From Limnomonas spitsbergensis (lineage: Eukaryota; Chlorophyta; Chlorophyceae; Chlamydomonadales), in contig JAYJMM010000102.1 of the NCBI GenBank assembly GCA_037349105.1, forward strand, positions 3,534,001-3,598,000: a stretch of 64,000 bases of DNA, in the 5' to 3' direction. The stretch's first letter is position 1. Each line of letters begins with the position of its first letter. The notes beneath the pieces were generated by a model. That model saw only the letters and a list, made by a program, of their open reading frames with translations, searched no databases and was not told the origin of the DNA. The position numbers and the translations under genes are program-made. Positions 23,861 through 33,429 of this stretch are shown here, piece by piece.

Positions 23861-24048
23861 CTATATTAAACATTTTTAAGAAAACTAGTGAGCCCAGCCA
23901 ACAAGAGTTAGCCAGGAACGCAGAGGCAAGGAAGCGAAGGGAGGAGGCGGAGGCTGATGCTCGTGAGGATGCCCGTGCGATGGGGCTGGCGACACCGGTG
24001 CAGAAGAGGCCTGTTGGACGCCTTGCTGACTTTCAGGCTTTTAACTAA
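23716..24048 (+). CDS. possible transposase N-terminal fragment in the TIR element
   Basis: The frame contains KQPSILNIFKK, a QxxIxxIF pattern reminiscent of a PCNA-interacting peptide, followed by an Arg/Glu/Ala-rich helix and KRPVGRLAD, which resembles a worn AT-hook. Such a layout is common at the N-terminus of transposon proteins. In the second element the same frame stops directly after NIFKTR. No catalytic domain follows, so the element would be non-autonomous. Confidence 0.35.
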   Translation: MTATPFVSGGVERFAEHNPVCKTVVHTVCVSMSMRRLASDMIWSMKQPSILNIFKKTSEPSQQELARNAEARKRREEAEADAREDARAMGLATPVQKRPVGRLADFQAFN

Positions 24049-24652
24049 GTTTTACTATACTGGCTGAAAGTGCTGCGCGGAAGGAAATTTAAATTATTTT
24101 CAGTGATGCGCAATGTTAAATTAATTTACCTGCTGCGCGACGTTATATTAAATTAAAATTTCGTCGCTGCGCGACCGTTTTCTAAATTGTTTAGGTGCGC
24201 GACGGAAAAAAAATCTTTTTGGGGGGGGTGCGCGGAGTCTTAGTGGTTTTACGGCAGTAGGCGTATCCAGCTAACACACTAACACAGCTTCGCCTCACTC
24301 TGCCACGGGCCTTACCCGGGGGCCACATCACCTTGCTCCTCGGACCTTGTTTGGTTTGAAAACACCTAGCTGGCTAGTCTTTCTGATACATCAAGCTAGG
24401 AAGACATGTCAGCCCACCCAACGTACGCTTGTCACCTTGGACACCACCGTCTAGCATATCGTCTTTCACCGCGTGTTTGCTAACGAAAGGAGCGAGCCGT
24501 GGGAGCGAGCCGGACCGAGCTAGCTTTCAGTGAAGGCGGTCACTCATAATGGCCCAGTAGCAGAGATCCTGACGACCCCTGTAACCTCCTGGTGCTGCAC
24601 ATCAGGTGGGTGTGGGGTGTGGCACCCCTAATGAGACCCAACAGTTAATGCC

Positions 24653-25428
24653 GTGAGTGGAGTCCAAGCTGGTAGATCTCACAAGTGTTCTAAGCTTGCC
24701 AAGTCCATGTCAGGTGCTTGTGGCATGGAGCTTAGCTACCGCGACCTGGGAGCATTGACGCATGGATTGCATGCGTTGAAGTATTTAACAGCACGTTTCC
24801 GATTGGGACCCCGGAAAAAACGTGTACGACGGTCTTCTGGTCTTCGGGAAAGTTCCGGGCTGGGTGTTTCTGCTAACACCCCGGAGCCAGACACCGGAAC
24901 GTGAGGCCGCGTAATCTTGCGTGGTTCAGGGTTTACTGCGATATTGCCGAATGTGTGCCTAAAAGTTATCTGCGCTGTTGCTGCTGCTGCTGATGATAAT
25001 GATGATGATAGGGATGACTCGCTCGCGGAGTGACCAAGGCCGAGGCGGCCCGCGGCCTTTCTGCAGGGCCGCCCCCATCACTACTGCCCGGTAAGATCAT
25101 GGGAAGAAAAATGCGGCGATTCTTATTTGTATATAAAAGCCATTCGGCCTGAAAACCTCGGCCTGAAAACTCTCCGGGGTCTTTGGAATTTCCGGGGGGG
25201 GGGGGTGTCCCCGGAAACAAGAGACGTACTGTACGACTCTGGTGGTGTAAAGGGCCAGGAGATTTTCCGGGGTCCAGTGTTTCAGCTCAAAACACCCCGG
25301 AAACAGCCCGGAAAGTTTCCGGGGTCCAATCGGAAACGTGCTGTAAGTATTGTTTGAACAAAACCTGCATGCATTGCAAGCCTCATAAGAAGAGGAGGCG
25401 CCATATTAAATTGTGTCAACCGCAGTAG
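24653..25428 (+). pseudogene. Cys/Lys-rich ORF split by a small inverted-repeat element
   Basis: The left part is open from about 24653 to LTHGLHALKY at 24784, and the right part continues from 25345 as KYCLNKTCMHCKPHKKRRR to a TAG at 25428. The insertion duplicates AGTATT, so removal of one duplicate and the element restores one frame across the junction (TTG AAG TAT TGT). The right part has a C-x4-C-x2-C-x2-H pattern followed by a basic run, suggestive of a small zinc-binding or nucleic-acid-binding tail. No family is recognised and no clear start codon is chosen; the first in-frame ATG is near 24707. Confidence 0.45.
24787..25345. mobile_element. 559-bp MITE-like element with target duplication
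   Basis: The ends are AACAGCACGTTTCCGATTGG and, inverted, TACAGCACGTTTCCGATTGG (19 of 20 match). Homology continues inward with ACCCCGGAAA. Flanks are AGTATTT (24780-24786) and AGTATTG (25346-25352), a 6-7-bp target duplication. CCGGGG and CCCCGGAAA motifs recur through the element. It carries no coding capacity. Its size, inverted ends and duplication fit a non-autonomous DNA transposon; the superfamily is not clear. Confidence 0.75.
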
Positions 25429-25887
25429 CACTCCAACACCAAAAGCAGCACCAGATGCGGCATCAAATACATGTCCGGCTGAGCCTGTGTAGAGGCCTAT
25501 GTAGGCAGCATGGACAAAAACGGGCATGGGGGACAGGATTACTAGGCAGGCAGTTGAAAAACCCAGTGTTCGATGAATAAGAGGAATGAAATCTGACACG
25601 CATCTGCCAAAGTATGCTGGTAGAGCGCAGTCAGTTTGCGTGCGCATGCATATCTGCCGTAGACCGAGTGGTGTTTTCATGATTGATGCCCATATGGCCA
25701 TATGCGGGTCTGACGCATGGCTTGTTGGCACACCTCTCACACTTCTGTCAGCATGCACAAAACCAACAAGCACACAATAAGCCACAGCAAGCCTCATAGT
25801 CATATTAGAGGCAAACAATAATTGGAATGCCATAAGTTGGCACCCACCAGCATCCAACACCATGCAAAGATACTCTGTCATACCCAT
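25346..25887 (-). CDS. hydrophobic ORF, uncertain
   Basis: A minus-strand frame of about 180 residues starts at an ATG at 25887 and runs into the MITE-like element. It contains hydrophobic stretches (for example LAVAYCVLVGFVH and CLVILSPMPVFVHAAYIGL) that could be membrane segments. No family is recognised. It overlaps the 3' end of the Cys-rich ORF on the other strand, so at most one of the two is real there. Confidence 0.2.
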
Positions 25888-25984
25888 GCGGCATCATGAC
25901 AAGATGAGGACAAGGTAATTAAATAATGCAAGGAGACTGAGATTGCTCAGTCTCATTAGGGGTCTCATTACACTTATGAGGCTT

Positions 25985-27868
25985 CTACTCTACTCTAGGC
26001 TTCTTGCCGTTCACAAAGGCCTGATATGCCTGGCAAGTGACCCGGTGCTTGCTGAGAACCAGACCATCCTGGCAAGGCTTCCAACCACAACGGCAGGACC
26101 TGGGTCCCTGGCCCTGCTTGTTGGGCCTCTCTAGGTTCACCCTGCTGGGGTGTGCCGGGCGGGGTCCAGGATCTGGCTGTGTGCTAGTCTCCAGGTTCTC
26201 TCCCTTCGTCTTGGCGCTGGCCTTGGCAGCCACCATCATGTGCCCAAATGCAGAAATGACATTCTGCACAACAGGAGAGACAACATGTGGGGCAAGTGCA
26301 GTGGAAGACAGAGCCTCCATCATGCCAGCTGCCCCCCTCCGGCTCAGCTCCCTCGCAACTGTTCGGTCAAATGCTGCAAGCTGCTTTTCAGTCTTGGGGT
26401 TCAGGGCATTGCCTTGCTGCCCAGCAATCTGAGGAACTTGCAAGGCGTTGATGACCTCCTGATTGTACTCCCTGACCATGCTGGAAAAATCTGTCTTGAC
26501 GCCCTGGGTGTGTTTGGGCAGGAGCTCATTAAACAGAGCAATCTCCGCAGTGGTGCTGATGGGGCTGCTGCAACTGAGGATAGTGGCACGTCGAGCACCC
26601 ATGTGTTGTCTCACCCACATTCCCTTCCTCTGCCTCGACTTCGCAACTCCCACCTTGCTCTTGCTTGTTTGACTGGTCTCCAGCGGCCTCCTCAGCCTGG
26701 AGCACTCAGCCTGGGTGACACCTGGCAGGGGAGATGGAGTGCAAGCTCCATGCCCTGACCCCTGGTGGGTGGAGGGAGCCCCAGCTGCCCCTAGCTGCTG
26801 TGGCAATGCAGGTAGGGGAGACCTCTGAAGGGGGGGGCAGACAGAGGCAGCTGCTCCTGGCTGCATGAACCCCCCATGCCCTGACCCCTGGTGGGTGGAG
26901 GGAGCCCCAGCTGCTCCTGGCTGCTGTGGTAATGCAGGCAGGTGAGACCTCTGAAGGGGGGGGGAGGCAGAGGCAGCTGCTCCTGGCTGCATGAACCCCC
27001 CATGCCCTGACCCCTGGTGGTTGGAGGGGGCCCCAGCTGCTCTTAGCTGCTGTAGCAATGTGGGCAGGGGAGACCTCTGAAGGGGGGGGGGAAGCAGAGG
27101 CAGCTGCTCCTAGCTGCTGTAGCAATGCGGGCAGGGGAGACCACTGAAGGGGGGGGGGCAGAGGCAGTTGCTCCTGGCTGCATGAACCCCCCATGCCCTG
27201 ACCCCTGGTGGGGAGACCTCTGAATAGGGGGGGAGGCAGAGGCCACATGGAAGGGAGAGGGGGCATCTGTCGGCCCCAGCTTTTGCAATGCTGCCTGCAC
27301 AAGCTGCAAAAGCTGGGCAGGCTGAGACTGGGCCATCTTGGAGTCAGCATCTTGCAGGTCTGCACCCTTCCCAAGAGAAAGCAGGTCCTCTAGAGGCGGG
27401 GCATCTGCTACCTTCCATGCATGCGGTGCCCCACGGCGGTTGCTGTACATCTGCCGTCCTGCCTTGATGATCTCTGCATCAGGCATGTTGCTGGGGACTA
27501 GCTTGGTCTGAAGGTGATCAAACAAGAACTTCTCCTCCGTGGGGGGGGTCATTCACACCAGGGAAGGGCAGGTCAATGCCGGCAGACTGGGCTGCAGTAT
27601 TGGCAGTCACCATCAGAGGAAGGTCATAGCAACTGTAGTCGCGTTCCCCGGCACACGCAGCTGTCCTATCCAGATTCCATGCCAAGTTGTGCACAGCGAA
27701 AAGGCGCTCAGCGTTGCCGACAGAGTTGTTACCGCCGGGCAGGATATCATGGAAGTGCCTGTGTTGGAATGAGGCAGCAGCAGTGGGTCCCACCTCCGCA
27801 CTTTCACGAACTGCAAAGCTTCGTCTCAGTCGGACGTGCTCTGGTGTCTGCTGGACTTGACACTGCAC
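25985..27868 (-). pseudogene. hypothetical protein with 42-residue repeats, frame broken by homopolymers
   Basis: Reading from 27868 to 25985 there is an upstream segment (with DYSCYDLPLMVTANTAAQS), then EEKFLFDHLQTKLVPSNMPD, then three to four 42-residue units (QGSGHGGFMQPGAAAS...LPALPQQ, 126-bp DNA repeat at about 26748-27200). A non-repetitive C-terminal region follows (TAEIALFNELLPKHTQGVK) ending in CRCGWKPC...HRVTC, a possible zinc-binding tail. The first two segments are joined only if an eight-C run at 27541-27548 (minus) is read as seven. Further G/C runs inside the repeat units also shift the frame. The family is not recognised. It could be a decayed element protein, or a real gene with homopolymer errors. 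Confidence 0.5.
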
Positions 27869-28257
27869 GGCTCAAAGCTGAAGGACCCATTCAAGAGCTG
27901 TTTCGCTGGACAGCTGGGCCCCTTGATTCTGCCTTTGCACAGCTGCCATGGCTCCACAATGGCATCGCTGGCATCGATGACGACCCGCTGCAGTTCCTGT
28001 GGCGTGATGTCAGTGGAATCGTATCCCAGCTGCAGCTCAAGGTCACAGATTACCGTTCCAACGAGATTAAATTGCAAGGTCCTTAATGACTGGCCTGCAT
28101 TCTTCCCCTTGTTGGGACAGAAACGAAAGGTCCTGTGCGTACTCATGTTGAAAGCATTGGGTATGAGCCTGAATTGGATGTGTATTAACAGGGGAGACGC
28201 GGTATTGACTCTGGCACGATATATATTTTCAAAAGAAGTCACACCAGAGGTGTTCAT
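27826..28257 (-). CDS. hypothetical ORF upstream of the repeat-containing gene
   Basis: An open minus-strand frame includes RTFRFCPNKGKNAGQSLRTL and VICDLELQLGYDSTDITPQE, with ordinary composition. It ends at a TGA near 27828 and overlaps the start of the next minus-strand segment in another frame. The two could be exons or frame-shifted parts of one gene. No family is recognised. Confidence 0.35.
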   Translation of the reverse strand: MNTSGVTSFENIYRARVNTASPLLIHIQFRLIPNAFNMSTHRTFRFCPNKGKNAGQSLRTLQFNLVGTVICDLELQLGYDSTDITPQELQRVVIDASDAIVEPWQLCKGRIKGPSCPAKQLLNGSFSFEPCSVKSSRHQSTSD

Positions 28258-28889
28258 ACCAGAGGTGACTTGCCTACTTTACAGCCTAGTCCCCGGTCAC
28301 ACCGTATCCGTCAGTCAGTCTGTATGTCTGTCCGTCAGCCCGATGTTTCTGGAACGTCCCGGAAACTTTATGCGCTAAAGCGCAAATTAATCGGCTGTAT
28401 TTAGTAAGGTTGTTCCTGCCTTAACTCAAAGGCCGAGGTGCAGAAATGAGAAACTCCGCTACCACGGTTGGATCTCACAGCGGATGACGTAAGGTGTCAC
28501 GCTGTCCCCTGGTTTCACGCGATAGCTGCAACTTCGCCTCTCTATGCGCAAAAATATGCGCATATTTAACAACACGCAATGAGCCAGCGATAGAGTTGTG
28601 TCACATATTTTGAAATCCTGCAACATGGCCAGGGGGTTTGCGTGGGGTCCAGATGACCCTGTCCGCACCTGCACCTGCCCTCTGAAAAGTCACATACACG
28701 ACTGCTCTGCCGTTTTTCGTGCTGTGTAGCACCTCTGATTACTTGTCGTGCTGCGCAGCAGCTCCTCTGATTACTTGTCGCCTGGTTCCAGTCCACGGCG
28801 GGTGCCGTGCTGGCGCAAGCCCAGAGCCGCACTAGTCAGAGGGAGTGTGCTTGTGTGCGCACCAATTTGTGACTGCGGCTTGGCGCGAT

Positions 28890-29275
28890 CAGCACTGCTG
28901 ATACCAGAGGACGGCGCAACGGTCAGCGGCGACAAGCACGCTGCTGCCAGCGGTGTTGGACACGGGGGGATAGCGAGCACATAGAGGATGCGCTGCATGT
29001 GTGCTTCCAGTGCCCTAGTGTCAGGGTGCAGTAACGGGAGCGGGGGTGGGCTGGTCCTCCGGGCGCTGCCACTAACTTCTACCAGTTGTACCAGGCTGAG
29101 CATGGGTGGAACGCACTTGCTTTTGTGGACTGTGCTGTGGACATTATTGAGGGTTAGTCTCCAGGGTTTCTGAGGCCAATGTCGTTGGCCTTCCCGGCCT
29201 TCTCTTTTGGCCTTTTTGTTGTTGTTGTTGTTTGCCCCCTTTTTAGTTTCTTCTCTTCTCCCTCCTGATCAGTGG
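28890..29275 (+). repeat. module C (ORF end) plus module B tail
   Basis: A frame ending NALAFVDCAVDIIEG and TAG at 29155-29157 is followed by CCTTCCCGGCCTTCTC and a T-rich tract with TTTAGTTTCTTCTCTTCTCC. The same pairing occurs at 49195-49624 (ALAFVEDVVDNVEA, stop) and 49880-50250 (ALAFVEHVVELVEG, stop). Upstream, GAGGA(C/T)GGCGCAA and GGGCTGGTC are also shared. This is a diverged copy of a dispersed coding 3' end with its tail. Confidence 0.65.
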
Positions 29276-29279
29276 AGCG

Positions 29280-30713
29280 CAAGGTAGCACGATCCGGATA
29301 CGCTTCTGCTCCGGTCCGGTCCGCTCCGCTTCAATACGGCGGGCTTGGAGTATCAGTACTTTTCAGTCAAAAAACATTGTTTAGACACATACTGGTATAC
29401 ACACTAGCAAATAGAGACATGAAGATGATTGCAAGCCAGCAGCCAGCCCCCATGCATGCCCAGATGCGGAGATGCCCCCCCACTGGCCCCAAAGTAACCA
29501 TGCATCCATGCAGCATGCATCCATGCAGCATGCATGCATGCATATTAGTTACCATGCAAAATGCTGTGGCAAAACAGATAATGATTGATGAAGTCCCCAA
29601 CTCCTGAACTATCCAAACAGTAACAGCCACAGTTGGCAGTTACCATGCATGACCAATATCCCCTGAGATTTCCCTTTGCCCTTCAAATCTGCAACCTCGC
29701 CTGATACCGGTATGCCATGCCGAATTTCGCGAATTTGTCCCAGGGTTCTCCGGGTGAAGGCTAGGTTTTCTTAGCTCGTGAAGTGCTGATCCATCGAACG
29801 ACTAGAATATGGCCAATATGTCGGATACCCATGGCTTGTATACACTGGTGTCCAAGAAATTCCAAGCGGGCGGTCCGAAACCTGACAGGTGACTAGAGCA
29901 CCAGCGATTCTGTGTTTCCATGCAGGAAAACCACTTGTTAACCACTTTGAGAATAGCGTTTGGCAGTGTGAAAAACAATTGAGAAGTGCTCTGACGACTT
30001 GTAGAACTCGGGCCAGGCAGCAATATTTTCCATGGTTCCAGATCCCGGTTTCCAGTCAGTCAGCTACGACGCTCTTTTCTTTCTTCATTTCAAAGCGATG
30101 GTGCGCACTATTGCATGCGACCAAAATCATCTACGTCCTTGTCATCAGTTCTCTTTTGCCAACGTTCGCATATTGATGTTTATGACGAAAGCAACTCGCG
30201 ACATCGCGATCATCTGATGGTTTAGAGGCCATATACAGCCTTAAATACGGTACGCTGGAAAGCCTCTTGTCCTCAGGCTTTGGGGCTGGCAGCGGAGCTT
30301 GCTGCAGGTCTGCATGGCTTTCCCCCAATTTCCAGCCCAGAAGCTTGGAGCTGGTTCCACAGGAGACTATTCCAATTGAGCTGCAGCGCTCAATGCACAT
30401 GCGCAGCGCACCCCTCGTAAGCATTGCACTGCAGCCATGAAACACAGCGCCCCGTCAGCGTGCTTCAGGGCACAGCACCCTACTTGCAGGTACAGCCAGG
30501 CACACTGCCGCACCCATGTGGCATGTGGTATATACATTGAGCCTTACCTGCATGCACAGGACTTCACCCTTAAATGTGCAGCGCCTAACTTCCATGCCTT
30601 CCGGTAGTGTCACACCAAAAGCACAGCTCCCGTTAGAAGAAAACATTTATGAAGGGACAGGCTTGGCCGCTCGGTGCCGCATGTCCGTGCATCGTTGCAC
30701 ACGCACTTGCAAA
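29280..30713. other. no recognisable gene
   Basis: The only structure is a cluster of ATGCAT/CATGCA words at 29503-29545 (overlapping palindromes). No exon or element is supported. Confidence 0.4.
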
Positions 30714-31085
30714 GCGCAGCACCTGCCCTTGTTTACTATACCCTGCTGGTGGGCAGAGCGGTGCGCAGCACCTGCCCTTATTTTCTATACCCTGGAGGTG
30801 GGCAGAGCGGTGCGCAGCACCTGCCCTTGTTTACTATACCCTGGAGGTGGGCAGAGCGGTGCGCAGCACCTGCCCTTATTTACTATACCCTGCTGGTGGG
30901 CAGAGCGGTGCGCAGCACCTGCCCTTGTTTACCATACCCTGCTGGTGGGCAGAGCAGTGTGCAGCACCTGCCCTTGTTTACTATACCCTGCTGGTGGGCA
31001 GAGCGGTGCGCAGCACCTGCCCTTGTTTACCATACCCTGCTGGTGGGCAGAACGTTGCGCAGCACCTGCCCTTGTTTACCATACC
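30714..31085 (+). repeat. 49-bp tandem repeat, about 7.6 copies
   Basis: Units start with GCGCAGCACCTGCCCTTGTT at 30714, 30763, 30812, 30861, 30910, 30959, 31008 and 31057. They differ at a few sites (CTGCTGG or CTGGAGG; TTTACTATA or TTTTCTATA). Since 49 is not a multiple of three and the unit has no stop, all three plus-strand frames are open; that is not evidence of coding. Confidence 0.95.
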
Positions 31086-31481
31086 CAGGGGGGCGCTTTC
31101 GGTGCTCTGGCATGGCACGATAACTACCTCACCCGCTCTGCCATGTGGATCAGGCGCCAGTCAAGGCGCCCTTGCCCGAGGCCCCAGCCGAGCAGCATCT
31201 CACACTGTCAGAGGATGCCCTTGCTTGGCCACCCCAACCCAGCCACACCCCTGCCTGGGTACCCTTACCAAAGGGGCCCCTCTCCCGTTGGGTATCTGGT
31301 TTCCATGCCTCAGGCCCTGCCTTTGATGTGGAACAGGCAGCTCTCCCACATGCTAATTGGTGTACGGCAGCCCCGCTTACTTTGGGGAACATGGGATGCA
31401 AGGTACGAGCATGAAGATGACGTGAATCATTCAACAAGGGATAAACCATGACCAACCCACGGTCTCACGCCCATGGCCAAC

Positions 31482-31612
31482 AGTTCGTTTGCATGAGCAT
31501 AAGAAGAGCATTTGGGGTGCTCTGGGCAACACACGGAAGATTAGTAACCATAGATTAATACATGTTTCATGATGTATAGCCCCCATGTGGGCAGCGTCAA
31601 GGAAGGGCAGCG
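31482..31612 (+). repeat. direct repeat, left copy
   Basis: The segment starting CGTTTGCATGAGCATA and ending GGGCAGCGTCAAGGA recurs at 32542-32660 with few substitutions and one 12-bp indel (ACCATAGATTAA present here). The copies are about 1.06 kb apart in direct orientation. Confidence 0.85.
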
Positions 31613-32014
31613 TCGCTTTAGGCTGTTCATAGCCATAATGGTTTCAGTCTTTTCCTTCAAGGCAGTTTCTTTTGCTGCAGGAGTTTCTGTCCCGGACTCC
31701 CGGTTGAGGAGCTATTCCGAAACGCGCTTGTCGGTTTAGCTTTTGATAGTTTCTTTGACTAGTTTGGGCCAGTATTTTGGGCTTTTGGTCTTAGCCTTGA
31801 CGCTGCATGTTGGGGTGGCATGCTTGACTTGTTTTTCTATCTTTCCTAGAGTCGGGCGCTCTTCCTTTAGCTCTTTCAGGATCAAAGATATCTCCCTTCC
31901 CCATTTTTTTGCAGCCGGCCCATGCCTTGTGGCTCAACTTACGTCAGTTGGATGACATGGGATGCATGGTGACAACATAATTCTGTGTGGTGTCGTCTTT
32001 CATAGTTTCACACG

Positions 32015-32110
32015 CACCCTCTAAGGCCAGTGGTTTAGACTGGCCCGTTGGGCAGTGAGATTAGTTGCATTACCGTGCTCCAGCCCCGGTTCCAACCTAA
32101 CTGTGCCTCT
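32015..32110 (+). repeat. possible tRNA-derived (SINE-like) sequence
   Basis: CAGTGGTTTAGACTGG (near 32031) resembles a Pol III A box, and CCCCGGTTCCAACC (near 32084) resembles a B box. The spacing of about 54 bp is within the normal range. I could not fold a full tRNA cloverleaf, so a tRNA-derived SINE head or chance are both possible. Confidence 0.25.
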
Positions 32111-32541
32111 GCGTAGCCTGGTGGTTTCCTTGTCCGGTTGTGTCCCCAGTCCCTACCGTTGGGATGTCGTGATCCTTGCCTCAGGTGTTCCCCTGATAGT
32201 TTAGGAACTCGGAATTACTATATCTCGTAAATAAAGGAAAACGCACACTTCCTCGTCTCTGCTGTCGAACTGTGCAGCCCAAACGTCTGTGGCATCCGGA
32301 TAGTGCAGCAAACCGTCTCGCTGGGGATGCTTTCAGCAATGACTAAGCCTCACTGAGCCCAGCAGCATGCATGGGAGCTGCTCCTGGAGCGGATGAAGGC
32401 CTCCTATGAGCGCATCTCGCGAGTCGCGCCTAGGCCTCTCCGTCTTTGGTCATGCTCAGGCAGCAGCTTCCTTCGGAGTCAGCCACATCTTGTACCATCT
32501 GGAGCATCACGGCATGCCAGAGGCGGTGCAACAGGGGTCCA

Positions 32542-32660
32542 CAACTGTTCGTTTGCATGAGCATAGGAAGAGCATTTGGGGTGCCCTGGGCAGCACACGG
32601 AAGATTAGTACATGTTTCATGATGTATAGCCCCCATGTGGGCAGCGTCAAGGACTGGTAG
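32542..32660 (+). repeat. direct repeat, right copy
   Basis: This is the counterpart of 31482-31612. The flanks differ (GGTCCACAACTG here, GGCCAACAGTT there), so only about 120 bp are shared. Confidence 0.85.
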
Positions 32661-32756
32661 ATGGGATGCTTGTTTTTATTTTTTCATGTATTTTCCTGAC
32701 ACTGCTATCGTCTGCTTGACTGTGCTTCATCCTCCACATCGCTGGTTTCCCCTGCA

Positions 32757-33420
32757 TGGTGCTGCTTTGTTCTGCATGGCACTGCATGGCGCTGCTTTGT
32801 TCTGCATGGCACTGCATGGCATTGCTTTGTTCTGCATGGCACTGCATGGCATTGCTTTGTTTGGCATGGCACTGCATGGTGCTGCTTTGATCTGCATGGC
32901 ACTGCATGGTGCTGCTTTGTTCTGCATGGCACTGCATGGCGCTGCTTTGTTCTGCATGGCACTGCATGGCATTGCTTTGTTCTGCATGGCACTGCATGGC
33001 ATTGCTTTGTTTGGCATGGCACTGCATGGTGCTGCTTTGTTCTGCATGGCACTGCATGGTGCTGCTTTGTTCTGCATGGCACTGCATGGCGCTGCTTTGT
33101 TCTGCATGGCACTGCATGGCATTGCTTTGTTCTGCATGGCACTGCATGGCATTGCTTTGTTTGGCATGGCACTGCATGGTGCTGCTTTGTTCTGCATGGC
33201 ACTGCATGGCGCTGCTTTGTTCTGCATGGCACTGCATGGCATTGCTTTGTTCTGCATGGCACTGCATGGCATTGCTTTGTTTGGCATGGCACTGCATGGC
33301 GTTGCTTTGTTCTGCATGGCTCTGCTTGGCGCTGCTTTATTCTGCATGGCACTGCATTGGGCTGCTTTGTTCTACATGGCACCGCATGGCGCTGCTTTGT
33401 TGTGCATGACACTTCATGGC
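32757..33420 (+). repeat. 30-bp tandem repeat, about 22 copies, with higher-order pattern
   Basis: The unit is close to GCTGCTTTGTTCTGCATGGC plus ACTGCATGGY. Variant units (ATTGCTTTG; TTTGGCATGG instead of TTCTGCATGG) recur every four to five units, so a composite of roughly 120-150 bp was copied several times. All frames are stop-free on both strands, giving repetitive translations that I do not regard as proteins. Confidence 0.95.
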
Positions 33421-33429
33421 GTTGCTTCA

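Larger units (their letters stand above)
23078..24254. mobile_element. TIR element, copy 1
   Basis: The ends are inverted copies: CCGTAAAACCACTTTGACTC at 23078 and, read inward on the minus strand from 24254, CCGTAAAACCACTAAGACTC, both then continuing to CCGC. Subterminal motifs G(C/G)TGCGCG(G/A) recur at both ends (about 23117, 23170, 23211, 24074, 24122, 24168, 24192, 24229), as expected of transposase-binding repeats. No clean target duplication is visible. A related element with the same end and interior lies at 56633-57779 in the opposite orientation. The interior holds two mutually antisense ORFs. Confidence 0.8.

Noticed and set aside
30516..31451. 311-codon plus-strand frame
   Set aside because: Most of it is the 49-bp repeat; the non-repeat end after 31140 has no recognised family and no clear splice sites.
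32757..33420. Possible CRISPR-like array
   Set aside because: The repeats are contiguous with no spacers and the sequence is eukaryotic.
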